From Vibrio diabolicus (GTDB taxonomy: Bacteria > Pseudomonadota > Gammaproteobacteria > Enterobacterales > Vibrionaceae): DNA of 64,000 bases. Made by a program: the position numbers and the translations under genes. Shown here piece by piece: positions 8,417-18,693 of the stretch. The DNA is taken from contig CCKK01000002.1 of the NCBI GenBank assembly GCA_001048675.1, positions 124,001 to 188,000 on the forward strand, given 5' to 3'. The notes beneath the pieces are model-generated. The model was not told the origin of the DNA. It did no database searches and was given only the letters and a program-made list of their open reading frames with translations. How positions within the stretch are numbered: the first letter of the stretch is position 1; each line of letters opens with the position of its first letter.

Positions 8417-9148
8417 ATGGATAGCTTGTTATTTACTGCAACGTCAGGTGCGAGTCGAGTTCTTAAGGCTCAGCACGTGCGTTCAAACAACTTATCAAAC
8501 GCTGATACTGCTGGCTTTCGAGCGGATATGGAGCGCGTGCGCAGTGTAGAAATGCAAGGCCCAGGTTTTGATGGTCGCACTATGGTTGTGACCAACTCTG
8601 CCTCAACGCGTTTTGATTCTGGCGACATTATGAAAACGGGACGCCCGTTGGATGTCGCCATCATGGGTGAGGGTTATCTTGCTGTTGAAACCCCTGCGGG
8701 TAACGAAGCGTACACGCGAGCGGGCAATATCCAAGTCGACACTTTTGGTGCCATGACCATCAATGGTTTCCCTGTTCTTGGTGAAAATGGGCCTTTGGTT
8801 GTGCCTGATTATCAAAAGATTGAAATCAGCGAGCGTGGTCAAGTATCCGTGATTCCGCCAGGTGGTGGCGCAGAAATCGTCTCGGGAACGTTGAAGTTGG
8901 TTAAACCAGAAATGAACCAACTTCAAAAAGAGAGTGACAGCCTACTGCACAGTGTAGATGGCGTGCCATTCGCTGCCGATGAAACCGTGCAACTTTCTCC
9001 TGAGCACATTGAGGGCAGTAACGTATCTGCCATTGATGAGTTGATTAGCGTGATGTCGTTAACGCGTAACTTCGAGATGCAAGTTCGCATGATGAAAACG
9101 GCCGAGACGTTGGCACAAGCTGGTAATAAATTAATGGCGGCGAGATAA
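8417..9148 (+). CDS. flgF: lateral flagellar proximal rod protein FlgF
   Basis: A 243-residue rod protein with RSNNLSNADTAGFRADMERV at the N-terminus and HIEGSNVSAIDELISVMSLT followed by RNFEMQVRMM at the C-terminus. It starts 12 bases after flgE, with GGGAG upstream. The order flgE-flgF-flgG supports FlgF rather than a second FlgG. Confidence 0.93.
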   Translation: MDSLLFTATSGASRVLKAQHVRSNNLSNADTAGFRADMERVRSVEMQGPGFDGRTMVVTNSASTRFDSGDIMKTGRPLDVAIMGEGYLAVETPAGNEAYTRAGNIQVDTFGAMTINGFPVLGENGPLVVPDYQKIEISERGQVSVIPPGGGAEIVSGTLKLVKPEMNQLQKESDSLLHSVDGVPFAADETVQLSPEHIEGSNVSAIDELISVMSLTRNFEMQVRMMKTAETLAQAGNKLMAAR

Positions 9149-9209
9149 GTCTCGCCCCGCAAGGAGTAATAAAAAATAGCATTCAGCATTATGGGTAAGT
9201 AAAACAGGC

Positions 9210-9962
9210 ATGGCAGCGCAGGACACGAAGATGACTGCCATTTCTAACAACCTAGCGAACGTAAATACAGTTGGCTTTAAGCGTGACCGAGTTGTATTCG
9301 AAGACCTTTTCTACAGCATTCAGCGTCAACCTGGTGCTCAAGTAGACCAAGTTAACGAGTTGCCAAGTGGTATTCAGCTAGGTAGCGGTGTTCGCGTAGT
9401 TGGCACGCAAAAAGTGTTTACGCAAGGTAACACTCAAAATACAACACAAGAGTTGGACCTTGCCGTTATGGGACAGGGTTTCTTTCAAATCGAAAACTCG
9501 GATGGACAGATCATGTACACACGTAATGGTCAGTTCCATGTCAACTCTGAAGGCTTGATGGTTAACAGTCAAGGCTTGCCGTTAGAGCCACAAATTCAGA
9601 TCCCAGATAATGCCTCTTCATTCTCTGTTGGTGTTGATGGCACGGTAACAACAACGACGGCGGACGATCCAACGCCACAGCAGCTTGGTCAAATCACTCT
9701 CGCAAAATTCATTAACCCAGCAGGCTTAGAGGCCGTGGGTGGTAACTTGTTCCGTGAAACGGAAGCCAGCGGCCCGGCAGATGAACTGATTGCTGGTGAA
9801 GATGGCGCAGGCCTCATCAAGCAAGGTGCATTGGAAGGTTCAAACGTACAAGTAGTGGAAGAGATGGTCGACATGATCACGACTCAACGTGCGTATGAGA
9901 TGAATGCGAAAGTGGTCTCTGCTGCAGATGACATGCTGAAGTTTGTTTCGCAATCAATGTAA
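9210..9962 (+). CDS. flgG: lateral flagellar distal rod protein FlgG, start codon disrupted
   Basis: FlgG forms the distal rod. The motifs AISNNLANVNTVGFKRDRVV and GALEGSNVQVVEEMVDMITT followed by QRAYEMNAKVV are clear. The expected N-terminus (HSALWVSKTG, 9180-9209) is encoded immediately upstream in frame, but where ATG should stand the sequence reads ATAG (9176-9179), putting a TAG stop in frame. AAGGAG at 9161-9166 is correctly placed for that lost start. Removing one A gives 261 residues, the normal FlgG length. As written, the first usable ATG is 9210, which removes 11 residues of the essential D0 helix. A sequencing insertion is the likely cause. Confidence 0.9.
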   Translation: MAAQDTKMTAISNNLANVNTVGFKRDRVVFEDLFYSIQRQPGAQVDQVNELPSGIQLGSGVRVVGTQKVFTQGNTQNTTQELDLAVMGQGFFQIENSDGQIMYTRNGQFHVNSEGLMVNSQGLPLEPQIQIPDNASSFSVGVDGTVTTTTADDPTPQQLGQITLAKFINPAGLEAVGGNLFRETEASGPADELIAGEDGAGLIKQGALEGSNVQVVEEMVDMITTQRAYEMNAKVVSAADDMLKFVSQSM

Positions 9963-9964
9963 GT

Positions 9965-10666
9965 ATGAAATTGGTGATGATGAAGGAAAAAGCAATGAAA
10001 TGGCTTTCTAAGAGTTGGGCAGTAGCCGCCGTGTTGCTGGTGGGATGTGCCGGCCGTCAGGAATTTATTCCGCCTGAGCCAAATGCCGAGGAATACGCAC
10101 CACCAACGCTCGATTACACGTTGCCGGAAACCCAGTCTGGTAGCCTTTATCGTCACCAATACACGATGACCCTGTTTCAGGATCGTCGTGCTTACCGAGT
10201 TGGCGATGTGTTAACGGTTCAACTATCAGAAGAAACCTCATCGAGCAAAAAAGCGGGTACTAAGTTTGGCAAAAGTTCAGCGGTTAATTTCGCGGCGCCG
10301 ACCATTGGAACGAAAACGTTCGATGAGCTAGGGGTTAGTGTCGATGGCAGCCGCAACTTTGATGGCAGTGCTTCAAGCTCACAGGGTAACAAGCTACAAG
10401 GTGCTATCACCGTAACGGTACACGAGGTGTTACCTAATGGTGTATTGCGTATCAGTGGCGAAAAATGGCTGCGCCTTAACCAGGGAGATGAGTTTATTCG
10501 TCTCACTGGCATTGTTCGTGTGGATGATATTAATCGCAGCAACCAAGTTTCTTCTCAACGAATTGCTGATGCACGAATTACCTACGCGGGTCGCGGAGCT
10601 TTGGCTGACAGCAACGCAGCCGGATGGCTAACTCAATTCTTCAACAGCCCATGGGTACCTTTCTAA
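9965..10666 (+). CDS. flgH: lateral flagellar L-ring lipoprotein FlgH
   Basis: An outer-membrane L-ring subunit. The signal peptide ends in LLVGC, a lipobox, and the body has FlgH blocks SLYRHQYTMTLFQDRRAYRV, GDVLTVQLSEETSSSKKAGT and the C-terminus WLTQFFNSPWVPF. The frame opens at 9965, but MKWLSKSW (9995) is also a possible start because it gives a shorter, more standard signal peptide. It overlaps flgI by one base. Confidence 0.93.
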   Translation: MKLVMMKEKAMKWLSKSWAVAAVLLVGCAGRQEFIPPEPNAEEYAPPTLDYTLPETQSGSLYRHQYTMTLFQDRRAYRVGDVLTVQLSEETSSSKKAGTKFGKSSAVNFAAPTIGTKTFDELGVSVDGSRNFDGSASSSQGNKLQGAITVTVHEVLPNGVLRISGEKWLRLNQGDEFIRLTGIVRVDDINRSNQVSSQRIADARITYAGRGALADSNAAGWLTQFFNSPWVPF

Positions 10667-11787
10667 TGAAGACAATGCAATCTTTCTTTACGTCTTTCCT
10701 ATTGGTGTTGACCTTGGGATTACCAACCACTTCACATGCTGAAGTGGAAATTCCGATCATGGACTTGGTCGATGTACGCGGCATTCGAGAAAACCAATTG
10801 GTCGGTTATGGTTTGGTGGTTGGCTTAGCTGGCCAGGGTGACCGAAACCAAGTGAAATTTACTTCTCAATCTATCACCAACATGCTCCGTCAGTTTGGGG
10901 TTCAAATTGATGACAGTATGAACCCTAAGCTACGAAATGTGGCTTCTGTGAGCGTGACAGCAACCGTTGATCCAATGGCGGGCCCTGGACAAACTTTGGA
11001 CGTGGTCGTGTCTTCAATTGGTGACGCGAAAAGCCTCCGTGGCGGTACGCTATTGTTGACGCCTTTACGCGGTATTGATGGTGAAGTGTATGCCATTGCA
11101 CAAGGAAACGTCGTGGTGGGCGGTTTATCTGCAGAAGGGCGAAGTGGCTCCAAAGTCGAAGTTAACACGCCAACGGCAGGTCGCGTCCCGAATGGTGCGA
11201 CGTTAGAGAGAGAAATCAAAACTGATTTCAACCAGCGTGATGAAGTCACCTTAAACCTGCGTAAACCAAGCTTCACGACGGCAAAAAATATCGCGCGTGA
11301 AATTAACAATACTTTTGGGCCTAACGTTGCTGTTGCGATCAATAAAGCGCGCATTGATATGCGTGCACCAAAAGATACCCAACAGCGCGTAGTGATGATG
11401 TCGATGCTTGAAGAAATGAGCGTCGTGGAAGGCCGCAAGCCGGCTCGAATTGTCTTTAACTCTCGTACGGGAACGGTCGTGATCGGTAAGAGTGTCAAAG
11501 TGAGTGAGGCGGCAGTGAGCCACGGCAACTTAACCGTGCGAATTTCTGAATCACAACAAGTCAGTCAGCCAAATGCGTTTGCAAATGGCGATACGAAAGT
11601 CGTTAACCAAACGGATCTTGATGTGAACGAAGATTTAGCTCAAATGGTGATTTGGCCTCCAGGCACGGAGCTCAACACTATTGTGACTGCGGTAAACAGC
11701 TTAGGTGCCACACCTACTGACTTAATGTCTATCCTGCAAGCACTGAGCGAAGCGGGTGCATTGAACGCTGAATTGGTCGTGATTTAA
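10666..11787 (+). CDS. flgI: lateral flagellar P-ring protein FlgI
   Basis: The periplasmic P-ring subunit has a cleavable signal ending near TTSHA. Its mature sequence VEIPIMDLVDVRGIRENQLV and VGYGLVVGLAGQGDRN is diagnostic. The start was chosen at the ATG that overlaps the flgH stop (TAATG), which gives about 373 residues, the family norm; a longer frame from 10624 would overlap flgH. FlgA is the assembly partner. Confidence 0.95.
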   Translation: MKTMQSFFTSFLLVLTLGLPTTSHAEVEIPIMDLVDVRGIRENQLVGYGLVVGLAGQGDRNQVKFTSQSITNMLRQFGVQIDDSMNPKLRNVASVSVTATVDPMAGPGQTLDVVVSSIGDAKSLRGGTLLLTPLRGIDGEVYAIAQGNVVVGGLSAEGRSGSKVEVNTPTAGRVPNGATLEREIKTDFNQRDEVTLNLRKPSFTTAKNIAREINNTFGPNVAVAINKARIDMRAPKDTQQRVVMMSMLEEMSVVEGRKPARIVFNSRTGTVVIGKSVKVSEAAVSHGNLTVRISESQQVSQPNAFANGDTKVVNQTDLDVNEDLAQMVIWPPGTELNTIVTAVNSLGATPTDLMSILQALSEAGALNAELVVI

Positions 11788-11797
11788 GGAGTTAAGG

Positions 11798-12346
11798 ATG
11801 AAACTAGACAGTACCAATGAACAAACTCAACTGAATTCGATGCTGTATCACGACAACAGCGCACTTGCCAACATCAAGCAGAGTCGAGACCAGGAAGGCG
11901 CGCTTGAAGTCGTGGCGGGTCAATTTGAGGCGATGTTTTTACAAATGGTGCTGCGTCAAATGCGCAGCAGCAGCGATGTTCTAGCGGATAAAGACAGCCC
12001 GTTTGCAAGCCAGCAGCAAGGTGTTTTCCGCGATATGTACGATGGGCAACTGGCAATGGAACTGGCAAAAAAGCAGAGCTCTGGCATTGCCAATATGCTC
12101 ATCCAGCAACTTAGCCCCTCTATGCGCGAAGTCGCCTTTGATGCTGCGCGTAACATCTCATCTGCAAACGATGGTAAAGGTGCGAATTCTGAATCTATCT
12201 CACAGCTTGATGCTAACGAGATTGAGGGGAACTCAAGCTTATTTAATACCGCCTCTCAAGCCGTCGCCTCTGTAAAACAGGTGCTCGGTGAGGCCGGTAT
12301 GACTACCGCGTTTTCTCAGCCGTTGATCAGGAAAATGGAGCTGTAA
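11798..12346 (+). CDS. flgJ: lateral flagellar FlgJ, rod-capping domain only
   Basis: The 182-residue protein contains the FlgJ N-terminal block EVVAGQFEAMFLQMVLRQMR and FRDMYDGQLAMELAKKQS, which cap the growing rod. After about residue 110 there is only a low-complexity tail; the beta-N-acetylglucosaminidase domain that makes enterobacterial FlgJ about 310 residues is absent. The stop abuts flgK (TAAATG), so this is not a truncation by the window or an obvious frameshift. The separate lytic transglycosylase at 3220-3966 probably supplies the wall-cleaving activity. Confidence 0.92.
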   Translation: MKLDSTNEQTQLNSMLYHDNSALANIKQSRDQEGALEVVAGQFEAMFLQMVLRQMRSSSDVLADKDSPFASQQQGVFRDMYDGQLAMELAKKQSSGIANMLIQQLSPSMREVAFDAARNISSANDGKGANSESISQLDANEIEGNSSLFNTASQAVASVKQVLGEAGMTTAFSQPLIRKMEL

Positions 12347-13720
12347 ATGAACCTAGTTAATATTGCCCTTTCAGGTTTAGGCGCGAACCGCGTGGCCTTA
12401 GACGTAACGGCACAAAACGTGGCGAACGTGAATACTGTGGGCTACAGCCGTCAACAAGCGTTGATGGCATCAGTTGATGACGGAAAAGCCAACCGCTTAA
12501 GCCCTGGTTTAGGGGTAGAGGTCACCAGCATTCGCCGCGTTACAGACCAATTTCTGATTAAGCAAACGTGGTCAACTAACAGTATGGCGGCGTACGCTTC
12601 TGGTTACACCAGCAACATGAGCCAATTGGAAAATACGCTAGGGGCCGATGGCTTCAGTATTTCTGCTGGTTTGGACTCTCTAAACGCTGCGCTTAACGAT
12701 GCTACGGTTAAGCCTGAGTCGATCCCTTACCGTCAACAAATCATCAACGAATCTGAAGCGTTGGCGCGCCGCTTTAATACGTTGACCGAGTCTTTGCACA
12801 ACCAACATAAAGATATGAGCGACCAGCGTAATGCGGCACTCAACCACGCGAATAGCCTCATGGAAAACATCGCGAAGGTAAACAAGCAGCTGGTTGAAAT
12901 GCAAGGAACAGGTGGCAACCCATCGCAACTTATGGATGAACGAGATAAATTGATCGGCGAGTTATCTCAAACCATCGAAATCAGAACAACAGAACAGCCT
13001 GACGGCAGTGTTCAGGTGACGTTGACCTCTGGTCAGCCACTTGTGATGGGCACGGACCATGGCAAACTCGCAGCCGTTCCGGACCCTAGTGACCCTTACG
13101 TAGCAGACTTACACGTAACATTCTCAAGCCAAAGTTTTGCGATTGGTGACTCTCTTGGTGGCAAATTAGGTGCGATTAACGATTATCAAACCGATGTATT
13201 AAAACCAAACCAATTGGCTTTGAATGACATGGCGAAAGCATTAGCGGATGAATACAACGCTGTGCTCGCTACTGGACAAGATTTAAATGGTAACCCAGGT
13301 AAACCATTGTTCAGCTACGACCCTGCCAACCCAGCGGCAAGTTTGGATATCACTGAGTTGACTCCAGGTGAGCTTGCGTTTTCAAGTGATGGTACGCCAG
13401 GTAATGCGGATGTATTGCAGTCGTTGATTAATTTAAGCAACAAGCCTGTTTCTGTGACTGGCTATGGCTCAGTGAGCTTGAATGACGCATTCAGTTCCAT
13501 GGTGGGTCAAACCGCGATTAAAGCACGCCAAGCAGACGCCGATTACCAAGCTAAGTTAGCCATGAACAAGCAAGCACATGCGGCTCGTGACAATGTGAGT
13601 GCCGTTAACAGTGATGAAGAAGCGGCTAACTTAATGACGTTTGCTAATGCACACAATGCCAACATGAAAGTGATCAGCACAGCGAATCAGCTGTTCGATT
13701 CTGTATTGCAGTTATTCTAA
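12347..13720 (+). CDS. flgK: lateral flagellar hook-filament junction protein FlgK (HAP1)
   Basis: The N-terminus has LGANRVALDVTAQNVANVNT followed by VGYSRQQ, and the C-terminus NLMTFANAHNANMKVISTAN followed by QLFDSVLQLF, both FlgK signatures. With 457 residues it is shorter than enterobacterial FlgK (about 547), mainly in the variable centre, as expected for lateral systems. It is followed 12 bases later by flgL. Confidence 0.94.
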   Translation: MNLVNIALSGLGANRVALDVTAQNVANVNTVGYSRQQALMASVDDGKANRLSPGLGVEVTSIRRVTDQFLIKQTWSTNSMAAYASGYTSNMSQLENTLGADGFSISAGLDSLNAALNDATVKPESIPYRQQIINESEALARRFNTLTESLHNQHKDMSDQRNAALNHANSLMENIAKVNKQLVEMQGTGGNPSQLMDERDKLIGELSQTIEIRTTEQPDGSVQVTLTSGQPLVMGTDHGKLAAVPDPSDPYVADLHVTFSSQSFAIGDSLGGKLGAINDYQTDVLKPNQLALNDMAKALADEYNAVLATGQDLNGNPGKPLFSYDPANPAASLDITELTPGELAFSSDGTPGNADVLQSLINLSNKPVSVTGYGSVSLNDAFSSMVGQTAIKARQADADYQAKLAMNKQAHAARDNVSAVNSDEEAANLMTFANAHNANMKVISTANQLFDSVLQLF

Positions 13721-13731
13721 AGGAAACCCAG

Positions 13732-14631
13732 ATGCGAATCAGTGACAATCAATTTAGCCAAATGATGCTGCAAAGCCTGCAAGGTAACAATGCAGGTCTG
13801 GGGCACGTGCTACAACAAATGACGACAGGTGAGCGTCTAACTAAACTATCTGACGATCCAATGGCATCGATTAAGCTGCTTAATTTGGATCGTGAAAACA
13901 GCGCCATCGCCCAATATCAAAACAATATCGCAAACGTCAAAACCACGCTTTCGAGTCAAGAAACACATTTAGACTCAGTGAAAGAGAGCCTAATGAGCAT
14001 GCGTGATATTGCATTATGGGGCGCGAATGGCTCACTGACTGATCAAGACCGTACCGGTATGATCACGGAGTTAAAGAGCTATCGTGATTCAATTGAGTCG
14101 TCTTTCAATGCTCAGGATGAAGAAGGGCACTACCTATTTTCAGGCACCAAAACTGACACCCCTGCTATAAACAGTGCAAGCGGTAGTTATGTCATCGAGG
14201 GCAACAGCGATAAACGTGTCGTGACGATTGCGAAAGGCGTAACGATGGATTCCAACATGACGGCAAAGGACATTTTGGACCTTGGTGGCGGCAAAAACGT
14301 ACTGGATCAAATTAATAATCTAATTACAGAATTTGAGAACCCGAGTCCGAATTTCCAAGCTGAAGTGGACGCAAGCCTGAGTGCCATTGATGATACGTTG
14401 GCAAGCGTACTTGGCACGATGACGGAGATTGGTGGCCGACACAATAACCTAGATTTGGTTGGCGGTGCCCATGGTGAGAATAAACTGTTCGTCGATAAAG
14501 TATCAGGTGACCTCTCAGCTCTGGATTACGGTGAAGCATCGGTACGCTTGAGCAATTACATGGCGGCTTTGCAAGCAACGCAAGCGAGCTATGTAAAGAT
14601 CAATGATCTATCGTTGTTTGACCGTCTATAA
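13732..14631 (+). CDS. flgL: lateral flagellar hook-filament junction protein FlgL (HAP3)
   Basis: The 299-residue protein starts MRISDNQFSQMMLQSLQ and has the flagellin-like LTKLSDDPMASIKLLNLDRE block and C-terminal EASVRLSNYMAALQATQASY helix of FlgL. It completes the hook-filament junction and is normally chaperoned by FlgN. AAAGGAAA precedes the ATG. Confidence 0.94.
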   Translation: MRISDNQFSQMMLQSLQGNNAGLGHVLQQMTTGERLTKLSDDPMASIKLLNLDRENSAIAQYQNNIANVKTTLSSQETHLDSVKESLMSMRDIALWGANGSLTDQDRTGMITELKSYRDSIESSFNAQDEEGHYLFSGTKTDTPAINSASGSYVIEGNSDKRVVTIAKGVTMDSNMTAKDILDLGGGKNVLDQINNLITEFENPSPNFQAEVDASLSAIDDTLASVLGTMTEIGGRHNNLDLVGGAHGENKLFVDKVSGDLSALDYGEASVRLSNYMAALQATQASYVKINDLSLFDRL

Positions 14632-14648
14632 GGTTAGGAAGTTCTTTT

Positions 14649-15689
14649 ATGGTAATGAGTACAGTAGAGGTTAGACCCCATAGCATACGCTTGGGTGGGC
14701 AAGAACAAGCCTCTATCATGCCGACCCGTTCTGCAGACTCAAGTACTGCAATTAAACCGCGCCCGGCGCAAGTTCAGGCTGACACTGCGTCAGCCTACTC
14801 TGTCTCTGGGATTCAACTGACCCAAGGTCAGCAGCAAGCGACGGCAGTGCAGATCGCATCGAAATCGTTGCAGGTGATTGGCAAAGAGCTGACTCAAATT
14901 AAACGTGGTTTGACGCAAGCGGTGAATCAAGGCGTGCAAAATGTACCTGGCTTGCAGGATACATTGGTTCGCTCTAAAGCCACCATTCAGAACGTTGTGG
15001 AGCATGCTCGTTTCGACGGCCAGAAAGTGCTCGACAACGAACTGCATTTAAAGCTAGATAAAGCAGACATTCGTCGCTTTTCTATTCCTGGCTTGAACGT
15101 GCATCGCTTAAGTGACAAGGCTGAGCAAATTCGTTTGGATTTCCCTCAGGGTCAAGCGGTAATGATTCAGTTCGATGGACAAGCCGATGGTGCTCGAACT
15201 GTCAAAATGCTTGACCGAAGCTTGATTGCTTTAGGGATGCGTGCCTCATTAGCTGACGATGGCAGCATTTTATTTGAAGCCAGAGACAACGCTTATCAGC
15301 AAATGCAGCAGAAAGTGATGGTCACGGGCGAAGGACACCGTTTTCCTGCGGGCCAGCCGAACGTTCTGAATCTAAAGTCAGAGCCAGATGGTATTGCAGA
15401 ACTTGGGTTTGATTTGGCATCACGCGATGGCATGAAACAGACGATTGCCAAAGTGAACCAGCACCTAAGACAAGTGCAAACGAGCTTGCAGGAAGCGAAA
15501 GCATTTCATGGTGAATTGAATACTCAAATGCGCTCAATTCAAAATAAAACCGCGCAGCTTTCTGTGGATGATGTGAATGCAAAACTGGATGGTTTTGTGC
15601 AGAAGTCTGGTGAGTTCACCTCGACTTTTCAAGCGTTGAATGCACAAGCAAACGTGCGTCGTCATACGGTTGTTGCGTTGCTAAAATAA
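14649..15689 (+). CDS. flagellin-like protein of unknown role, last gene of the flg operon
   Basis: A 346-residue protein 17 bases after flgL. Residues about 50-125 resemble the flagellin D0/D1 region: a long helix (AVQIASKSLQVIGKELTQIK) followed by VEHARFDGQKVLDNELHLKL, which echoes the flagellin QFNGxKLLDG turn. The C-terminus (LQEAKAFHGELNTQMRSIQN onward) is again a long helix pair. The N-terminal 40 residues lack the usual flagellin start and are unstructured. The middle portion is novel to me. It could be a junction, cap or minor filament protein specific to lateral flagella, but no function is established by the sequence. Confidence 0.75.
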   Translation: MVMSTVEVRPHSIRLGGQEQASIMPTRSADSSTAIKPRPAQVQADTASAYSVSGIQLTQGQQQATAVQIASKSLQVIGKELTQIKRGLTQAVNQGVQNVPGLQDTLVRSKATIQNVVEHARFDGQKVLDNELHLKLDKADIRRFSIPGLNVHRLSDKAEQIRLDFPQGQAVMIQFDGQADGARTVKMLDRSLIALGMRASLADDGSILFEARDNAYQQMQQKVMVTGEGHRFPAGQPNVLNLKSEPDGIAELGFDLASRDGMKQTIAKVNQHLRQVQTSLQEAKAFHGELNTQMRSIQNKTAQLSVDDVNAKLDGFVQKSGEFTSTFQALNAQANVRRHTVVALLK

Positions 15690-15702
15690 CGAACACTCCA
15701 AT

Positions 15703-15763
15703 GATTCCCGGCTTTGCATCGCTATCGCCCCCCAATAACGAGAACGGTGCATTGTCGGGAATC
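15703..15763. terminator. long inverted repeat between convergent units
   Basis: GATTCCCG and CGGGAATC enclose about 45 bases that can pair further (GCATCG with CGGTGC). It lies between the flg operon end and the convergent DUF2339 gene and is followed by CTCTCTTTAATT, so it probably terminates the flg operon; the T run is weak. Confidence 0.4.
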
Positions 15764-15777
15764 TCTCTTTAATTCGT

Positions 15778-18433
15778 TTATGGTTCGAGTGCTTTTGCCA
15801 CCGAGCGATTCAATTTCTGGAATAACCACCCAAGCGCGATTAAAGATGCTCCTAAACCTAAGAAGCTGATTGCTCTCCAGAACCCATCCAGAGAACTAAC
15901 ATCCCATAAGAATACTTTTAGTGCGACAAAAGCTAAAACCACTAGACCCACGCGCTGCATCATCAACCCTCTGTGTGTCACACCGCGCCAAGTAAGCAAT
16001 CCACCTACGAGCAAACCTGCTACTGAATAACTGAACAGTTCTGCCATGCTAGTCGGTTGGTACAGCATCATGGATGTGGTTTGCCAGAATTGACGGATAG
16101 ACATACCTAACCAAATAGCAGCAAGTGCAAAGCCTAGGCTAGCAACCGCAAATCGATGAACCTGTAACGTATTCCAGCCTCTAAATGTTGCGATAATTAG
16201 GATACAAGCTGGCAGCAACCAGCCGACGCTTAGCATATTAATGACGGGAAGTGCTTGTGCTGAGACGTTGTCAGTCACCAATGGCGACTCTGCCGTATTA
16301 AGCAAAATTATCAGCAATGCGAAGGCACACCAAAGCAGGTAGCTGTAGGCTTCATAGATGCGGCTTAAGCGTTGTGCAAATTGGCTACGGTAGCTGTACA
16401 CCAAACCCATAACCAACGCTTGGTTAGCAAAAACGATGGCGCTTGTGAAATCAAGGTGTCCTAAATAGCCGTACTGCCCAGTTAACCAGTAGTTGGTTTG
16501 GGTAAATAGTGCCATTAAGAATACATGCAAAAATGCACCTTCAAACCAGTTGGTCAGTTCGAGGTCCACTTGCTTTAGCGTTGCTCGAGCATAGAGCAGG
16601 ATGATGAGAGACGGTAGGTAACTCACAATAACCCAAGCCCAATGTCCTGCTTCTACGGGTTGCCATTCAGGGATGAAGGGTAAAAGTGTGAGGCGGATGA
16701 CCAGTATCCCCATCGCCACTTTAATCGCCCAACTTGCGGGGCGAAATACCCCTGATTGAGTCTGTAACGCCATTACGGCAACTTGTATCGAGATTGCTGT
16801 CGTCAACCAGGTATCGCTTAACCAAACAAAGGCGACGCCTACGATTAAAGCGTGCATGACGGCTGAACATTCCAATGCTAGCGAATGCAAGCGTTGACCA
16901 AGTACAACGTAATAAACGGTCACCAATGCGCAGAATGCAGTCCAGTGCCACAGGTAGCCTTGCATAAATTCGTCGATATAAAACAACGTAATCAAACTTA
17001 TTGCTGGAGCCAGTACCAACAGAAGTACGCCGCTGAGTTGCGATCGGTCACTGAGTGACTGGCAATAAGTTCGACAGCAGATCAGTGCAATACTGGTGGC
17101 CAATGCGAGTAAGATACTGGCACCATGTTCTGGCATATACAAAGCGTCAAACGCGACAGTGAGGACAACAAGTGCGGTCGCAGAGACCAATATGGAAGGC
17201 AAAAATACGCGCAATGACCAACCTGTGCGAACCGCTGGGAGCCATACTGTCGCAACGAGCAGCGCATAACAGTACACCATTTGCAGTGTGTCCAATTCTG
17301 GCATTCTGGTGACAGCCGAAAAGGTCAATAACGCAATCGCGAGAGAGGTAGCGGTCGGCGGATTTGTCCACTTATTCTGGCAGTGATGATAACGAGGATT
17401 GAGTGTCCAACCCAGTCTTGGAACGGCGAAAATAAGATAGAGCGTAATGGAGAGATAAATAGCCAGCCAAAGAAAAAAGTGTCTCAAGCGTCATGCTTTC
17501 AATGAGCAACAGCATCCAAACAACATGTGGAAGCGCGATGCTTGGAGAAATCCATGCACTACGCACTTTTTGCATTAGCAATGTTGCCGCGACCGAGATC
17601 GCGCTGATATACCCAGCTAATAAGAAGTAATTAGGCTCGCTTCCACCAATCCATAACGGTGCGGTGTATCCACCAATCAGACCAAGCACCGCCATCAACG
17701 GCCCTTGCTGTAAAGATAGAGCCAAGCTACAAAATGCAGCAGCGGCTAAGATGATAAGCGAGACACTAGGCGTCAGCATTTGATAAACAACAAACGCAAA
17801 GATAACCGTGCAGTAAATGCCAGTTAGCCCGGTTCCGGTAACGGCGGCAGGCACATAAGTAAAGCCTTGGGCTCGTGTTGCTCGTTGAGGATTTTGTTGT
17901 TCTTTGCGGTGGAACCATTCGCCAACAAGCACCATAAGTAACGAGAGTACAAACGCAAAGGATACACGCATAAGTGGCGAAAACTCAATGTGACTACCAA
18001 TAACCTGTACGAGATACCCCCCACCAATTAGCATTGCCAGCGCGCCCACCCAAACCAACCAGTTTTCTTGAATGTTGCTAAACAGACTCTGCACTCTACT
18101 TGGCAATATAGACTCTTGTTCTTGACTAAAAACGTCCAGTTGAACTTCGCTTGCCTGGTATTGAGCTTGATGTGTTGTGTTTGGATAAGATGCTCGGTCG
18201 GTAATCGGGTCATGCTCCTTAGAGGATGAGGAGTTTGCCTCTTTTGTTACCTCTTCAACGCTGGATTGTTGACGCGTTGGTTGGTTCGAGTCCTTATTTA
18301 GACTGACTCGCAGTGATGTTACCTCTTCACGAAGTTTGGTTAGCTCTTTTTCTAAAAGTGCTGCTCGGTTGGCGGCTTTCACTCCGATGAGGATGGCGAG
18401 CAACGCCATGAACAGTGCTAGTATTACGTACAA
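15778..18433 (-). pseudogene. DUF2339 multi-pass membrane protein, frameshifted
   Basis: Two overlapping frames together encode one DUF2339 protein: the first (from 18433) has a membrane anchor, a coiled coil (LLEKELTKLREEVTSLRVSL), a polar spacer and then ENWLVWVGALAMLIGGGYLV, the family hallmark; the second (from about 17487 to 15778) supplies more than a dozen further membrane segments. The break lies in a run of six T on the minus strand near 17478; removing one T yields a continuous 884-residue protein. The TTG at 18433 is preferred as start because AAGGAG sits seven bases upstream; an ATG at 18466 lacks one. Function of the family is unknown. Confidence 0.8.
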
Positions 18434-18693
18434 TCCATTTCTCCTTGCGTACGTCGCGTGACACACGATTCTTAACTTTGAGCACGTACGCTAAAGCTTA
18501 GTCCAAGCGCTTTGCCTTAGGTTCATATAGTGCTAGGTTCCGCGCTTTCTTTAAGAATCATTCTACATAATGAAACTCAATGCGTAATGATGAATTCGAC
18601 GAAGCGACATACTTGTGTGTCACTTTAAGATCTGATGAACAGAAATGAGTCGTTAAGTCATTGGGGTTCAACTATATTCATAATTCTGATGCG

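Noticed and set aside
15703-15763. Long inverted repeat as an integron attC site
   Set aside because: No attC core sites (GTTRRRY / RYYYAAC) at the ends and no cassette context; better explained as a terminator.
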